This document shows positions 60,657 through 64,000 of a stretch of DNA of 64,000 nt, one piece after another. The notes beneath the pieces are model-generated. The model saw only the letters and a list, made by a program, of their open reading frames with translations. It had not been told where the DNA came from and did no database searches. Origin of the DNA: Anaerolineales bacterium. GTDB taxonomy: Bacteria; Chloroflexota; Anaerolineae; Anaerolineales; Villigracilaceae. The position numbers and the translations under genes were made by a program. Position 1 is the first letter of the stretch. The number at the start of each line of letters is the position of its first letter. The DNA lies in contig JABTTV010000001.1 in the NCBI GenBank assembly GCA_015075725.1, positions 2,604,001 through 2,668,000 of the forward strand, given 5' to 3'.

Positions 60657-61343
60657 ATGATGATGACCGAACAATTACCGCCTGAGACATCCTTGCCCCG
60701 CGCGGTGCGCACGTTTGATGCTCTCATGCTCTTATCATTCGCTGTATTGCTGGTGATTGTGGCAGTGCTTGCCTTCTGGCTGGGCACACGGCAGTCCTCT
60801 GCGCCCGGCGAAAACTCTCCTGAGGTAGGCTTTGCCAGGGACATGATGATGCACCACGCGCAAGCTGTGGATATGGCTACACTGCTTCGTGACCGGACAG
60901 AAGACCCGGAAATGCGCCAGCTTGCCCTGGACATTATGCTGACACAACAAGCGCAGATTGGTCAGATGCAGGGATGGCTGGCAGTATGGCAATATCCAAT
61001 CGCCAGCACCGACCCGGCTATGATGTGGATGGACATGCCTGTCAATGGTGGAATGCCTGGGATGGCCACCCAGGCGCAGTTGAATGAATTACGCGATTTG
61101 CAGGGTGTGGAAGCCGATGGATTATTCCTGCAATTGATGATTGCCCACCACCGTGGTGGAGTGCTCATGGGGGAGGCGGCGCTGGAGAGCGCCAAAAGCC
61201 CCGAAGTGTTGGCATTAGCACAATCCATCGTCAATGCACAAACAAGCGAAATTGCTGCCATGCAGGACCTTCTGGTTCGTAAAGGGTTTCCGCCTGTAAC
61301 GGACGAACCGACAGAAACGAATCATGAGGGTATGTCGCCTTGA
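60657..61343 (+). CDS. DUF305 (CopM-like) metal-binding protein
   Basis: The protein (228 aa) has one N-terminal anchor and two ferritin-like halves: FARDMMMHHAQAVDMA and LMIAHHRGGVLMGEAAL, as in DUF305 proteins and the cyanobacterial copper-binding CopM. Met and His residues would bind copper outside the membrane. I chose the ATG at 60657, after AGGAGACACG, over an earlier frame. Confidence 0.9.
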   Translation: MMMTEQLPPETSLPRAVRTFDALMLLSFAVLLVIVAVLAFWLGTRQSSAPGENSPEVGFARDMMMHHAQAVDMATLLRDRTEDPEMRQLALDIMLTQQAQIGQMQGWLAVWQYPIASTDPAMMWMDMPVNGGMPGMATQAQLNELRDLQGVEADGLFLQLMIAHHRGGVLMGEAALESAKSPEVLALAQSIVNAQTSEIAAMQDLLVRKGFPPVTDEPTETNHEGMSP

Positions 61344-61354
61344 TGAGGTTGTCA

Positions 61355-61383
61355 TTGACAAAAAAAACGACTGAACAATACTG
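61355..61383 (+). promoter_or_regulatory. Possible promoter of PCu(A)C gene
   Basis: TTGACA (61355-61360) is followed after 16 bases by AATACT (61377-61382). The rest of the 120-base gap before the PCu(A)C gene shows no operator that I can name. Only the -35 is strong. Confidence 0.4.
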
Positions 61384-61463
61384 GTTTATCCAGGCGTCTT
61401 GCTGCGAACCAAAGGTTCAAAGTAGACGATGAAAGTCAAATTCTATTTTCAAGAAGGACACAT

Positions 61464-61895
61464 ATGAAAAACAAACTTTTGATTTCCGCAATCCTGCTGG
61501 CAACATTGTTGGTCAGTGGATGTGCAAAGTCGGGCGAATTCAAGGTAATGGATGCCTGGGCTCGCCCTGCCGCTTCGGGCGATAACGGCGCGGTATATTT
61601 CATTATCAGTAATGCGACCGACGCGGATGATACATTGCTCAGTGTCAGCACGGACGTTGCATCTGCTGCCGAGGTTCACATGAGTATGATGGATGACAAT
61701 GGCGTGATGTCCATGCAAATGCAGGAGGCTTTGCCTATCCCTGCGCAACAGGAGATCATTTTCAAACCTGGCGGCTTGCACGTCATGCTCGTTGGCTTGA
61801 CGCAGGATTTGAAGGTTGGCGACACCATCACACTCGTATTGAATTTCAAAGAAGTAGGTAGTCTGACGATAGAAGCCTCGGTTAGAGAAGAGTAA
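61464..61895 (+). CDS. Copper chaperone PCu(A)C, lipoprotein
   Basis: The protein (143 aa) has a lipoprotein signal (LLATLLVSGCAKS) and the PCu(A)C ligands: VHMSMM, SMQM and GGLHVMLVGL (H-x-M ... HxM). It carries Cu(I) outside the cytoplasmic membrane and hands it to SCO1 and cytochrome oxidase. The lspA copy at 49.2 kb could process it. Confidence 0.93.
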   Translation: MKNKLLISAILLATLLVSGCAKSGEFKVMDAWARPAASGDNGAVYFIISNATDADDTLLSVSTDVASAAEVHMSMMDDNGVMSMQMQEALPIPAQQEIIFKPGGLHVMLVGLTQDLKVGDTITLVLNFKEVGSLTIEASVREE

Positions 61896-61953
61896 TCGGC
61901 TGGATGGTCTAATATATTCGAAGAGCGGTTGCCCCCGGATTAAAGAGTGGTTT

Positions 61954-62625
61954 ATGGAAGCAGATATTTTGCTCATTGAAGACGAAGCGGAGTTCGCCGA
62001 CTATCTCAAACGCGGGCTGACATATGCTGGATATAGAGTACGCCTTGCCCACAGTGCGGAAGAGGGGTTGGAAAAATTCGACCAGGACCGACACCGCCTC
62101 CTCATTCTTGACGTGATGCTGCCCGGCATGAACGGCATGGATGCCTGTCGTCGAATCCGGGAAAAAGGTTTCACGGGTCCGATATTGATGTTAACCGCTC
62201 GCAACGCGATTCCCGACCGGGTGCTGGGTCTGGATTCTGGCGCGGATGATTACCTCGTCAAGCCGTTTGCATTCGAAGAATTGCTGGCCCGCATACGCAC
62301 ACTTCAGCGACGCACTGGGGCGTCAACATCTTCCATCAATTTTGCCGATATGGAACTTGATATGGGCCTCCATGCAGCCCACCGTGCAGGAAAACCCATT
62401 CCCCTAACTCGTACAGAATTTGATCTGCTAAACTACTTTCTAAGACATCCTCGTCAAGTGCTGACACGCGAAGAACTCATTTTGAATGTGTGGGGACAAG
62501 ATGCCGGGATTCAACCCAATATTTTGGATGTATACATCGCTCGTCTGCGCCGAAAAATCGGTGAACCACCGCTCATTCACACGATATACGGTATCGGCTA
62601 TGTACTGAAGGAGGAGACAGTATGA
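61954..62625 (+). CDS. OmpR-family response regulator
   Basis: The protein (223 aa) has a receiver domain with LIEDEAEFAD, phosphorylation site LLILDVMLPGMNGMD and DYLVKPFAFEE, then a winged-helix domain (LTREELILNVWGQD, IYGIGYVL). It overlaps the kinase gene by four bases (ATGA). Together with the copper genes upstream it may be a copper-responsive pair of CusR/CopR type. Confidence 0.92.
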   Translation: MEADILLIEDEAEFADYLKRGLTYAGYRVRLAHSAEEGLEKFDQDRHRLLILDVMLPGMNGMDACRRIREKGFTGPILMLTARNAIPDRVLGLDSGADDYLVKPFAFEELLARIRTLQRRTGASTSSINFADMELDMGLHAAHRAGKPIPLTRTEFDLLNYFLRHPRQVLTREELILNVWGQDAGIQPNILDVYIARLRRKIGEPPLIHTIYGIGYVLKEETV

Positions 62626-64000
62626 TCCCATTGAGGTGGAAACTGGCCCTCTGGCATTTGAGCCTGACCGCTCTTGGTCTGGTAGGGTTGCTTCTGATTT
62701 CCTACCAGACCTTGTCACAATCCCTGCGCGCGGAGGTGAACAATACACTGGCAGAACGAGCCAGGCATGTCGCAGATGCGGTTGCCATCGTCCCCAACCG
62801 GCCAATTGAGGGAGTGTCACAGGAAGCCACCGACGAGTTTCGTTCGCCTGGGGTTTACGTGCAGATATTCAATGCGGAGGGCACGCTTGTGGCTCGCTCA
62901 TTTAACCTTGGAATTCAGCAAATCCATGCACCCGCCTCGGATCTCAATCGCGTGTTGAAGGGTGAGAGTTTCTATGACTCGGCGGAAATTTCAGGTTCTC
63001 CTGTGCAGTTATATTTCCAACCGATTCAACGCGACGGGGAAATAGCAGGGGCGATTCTGGTGGGTGAGTCATTGGTTGGACTTCAATCCACATTGAGCCG
63101 TCTGCGTCTTATCTATACCATCGGCGCGGTTTCCGTGTTGCTCTTTGGACTGGTAGGCGGGTGGACTCTTGCCCGGCTGGGCTTACGTCCTGTAGCGCGA
63201 GTTACGCGGACTGCCCAGGATATTGTGAAGGCTGAAGATCTGTCTCACCGCGTTCCGTACACGGGTCCGGCTGATGAGGTTGGCGCACTGGCAACAACGT
63301 TTAACGAGATGTTGAATCGCTTGCAGGCATTGTTCGAAGGTCAGAGGCAATTTCTTGCTGAGGCTGCTCATGAATTGCGGACTCCGCTGGCATCCATGCT
63401 TGGCAATGTCGATTTGCTTGTTTCTTTTGGTGATGATGTAAGGCGGAGGCGCGAGACCATTGCCGCACTCCAACGCACCGGAAGACACGTAACACGCTTG
63501 TTGGATGACCTCCTGCTTCTCGCACAAGCCGAGACCGGCTTGCATCTGGCGTCGTTTGAAGCGATTGCGCTTGATGACCTTCTCATCGATGTATATGAGT
63601 CGGTAATGTTGACCGCTGGAAATGTTAATTTGAAGCTTGAACGTTGCGATCCAGTTTCTGTACGCGGCGATCCCAATCGCTTGCGACAGGTGTTCATGAA
63701 TTTGATTGACAATGCGGTGAAATATTCGTTGCCTGGTGGAGATGTGACTATCAGTCTTTTCATCAGGGATTGCTGTGTACATGTCACGGTCCGCGATCAT
63801 GGTCCTGGCATTCCAGAAGAGTTGATCCCACTAATTTTCGAACCTTTTTTTCGTGCACCTACAATCGGTAAGCGCATCCCAGGTGCGGGCCTCGGATTGG
63901 CAATCGTCCGCTGGATTGTGCGTGAGCATGGGGGCGAAGTGAATATTCGAAGTGAGTCGAACAAGGGTACGACTGTAGCTCTCACTTTGCCAGCCCTCGC
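62622..64000 (+). CDS. Sensor histidine kinase, 3' end outside window
   Basis: The frame is open to the last base, with 459 residues visible. Two membrane segments flank an outer domain (about residues 35-160), followed by HAMP (RVTRTAQDIVKAEDLSHRVP), the H-box EAAHELRTPLASML (about 250), NLIDNAVKYS, DHGPGIP and GAGLGLAIV. The ATP-binding domain is nearly complete at the window edge. Start ATG 62622 has GGAGG upstream and overlaps the regulator's stop. No Met-rich loop is seen in its sensor domain, unlike the kinase at 52.0 kb. Confidence 0.92.
   Translation, partial: MIPLRWKLALWHLSLTALGLVGLLLISYQTLSQSLRAEVNNTLAERARHVADAVAIVPNRPIEGVSQEATDEFRSPGVYVQIFNAEGTLVARSFNLGIQQIHAPASDLNRVLKGESFYDSAEISGSPVQLYFQPIQRDGEIAGAILVGESLVGLQSTLSRLRLIYTIGAVSVLLFGLVGGWTLARLGLRPVARVTRTAQDIVKAEDLSHRVPYTGPADEVGALATTFNEMLNRLQALFEGQRQFLAEAAHELRTPLASMLGNVDLLVSFGDDVRRRRETIAALQRTGRHVTRLLDDLLLLAQAETGLHLASFEAIALDDLLIDVYESVMLTAGNVNLKLERCDPVSVRGDPNRLRQVFMNLIDNAVKYSLPGGDVTISLFIRDCCVHVTVRDHGPGIPEELIPLIFEPFFRAPTIGKRIPGAGLGLAIVRWIVREHGGEVNIRSESNKGTTVALTLPAL

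Noticed and set aside
1..64000. CRISPR array, tRNA or rRNA genes, integrase, transposase or insertion sequence ends
   Set aside because: I saw no regular repeat-spacer pattern, no cloverleaf-like or rRNA-like sequence and no recombinase motifs. A computed search could still find short or divergent cases.

Overview
The window looks like part of a large mobile or accessory region in a Chloroflexota (Anaerolineae-type) chromosome or plasmid. This is inferred from gene types, TPTP-rich linkers in secreted proteins and gene content, not from a marker gene. No rRNA, tRNA, CRISPR array, transposase or integrase was recognised, and no gap exceeds about 165 bases, so coding density is very high.

Bases 1-8,600 (+ strand) hold a tight run of plasmid/ICE-type genes, mostly of unknown function. 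They start with the end of an Api92-like (DUF1281) gene and finish with a 1,106-residue adenine-methylase/helicase fusion (DUF6094-type) and a small zinc-ribbon (DUF6011-type) protein. Bases 8,750-25,160 (- strand) are a defence island. In transcription order it holds a class 2 DISARM system (drmA, drmB, drmC, drmMII) followed by a Vsr endonuclease, two small unknown genes, a ParB-like protein, a type III restriction-modification pair (mod, res), and an AAA+ ATPase paired with a DUF6414 protein.

Bases 25,300-41,000 (- strand, with one + strand insert) hold pilus and DNA-transfer functions: a replication-relaxation-like protein, an M23 peptidase, TadB/GspF-like, PrgI-like and pilin-like membrane proteins, a DnaB-like ATPase, two prepilin-peptidase-like proteins, a VirB6/TrbL-like protein, three TadE-type pseudopilins and a Flp pilin. 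Three - strand promoters that start its three operons share a 9-base core (AGCGACACG) placed exactly 36 bases before the -10 element. The + strand insert (33,815-37,332) is a cassette of a LuxR-type regulator, a RecA-fold protein, a small protein and a family B DNA polymerase. Its promoter carries a LexA-like palindrome, so it may be a damage-induced repair or mutagenesis cassette.

Bases 41,100-64,000 are a heavy-metal island. A - strand operon is led by a CmtR-like ArsR repressor and continues with lspA, two methyltransferases, an adenylate-forming enzyme, two P1B ATPases and a DUF2085 protein. Opposite it run a Met/Trp-rich cytochrome-domain protein, a small Met-rich membrane protein and a two-component system. 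Next come a SmtB-type operator, an isoprenylcysteine-methyltransferase-like gene, a second ArsR repressor and a third P1B ATPase, then a ZIP transporter, copper-handling proteins (SCO1, DUF3105, DUF305, PCu(A)C) and a second two-component system that runs off the window. The three ATPases carry three different transmembrane metal motifs (CSC, APC, SPC), suggesting division of labour among metals.
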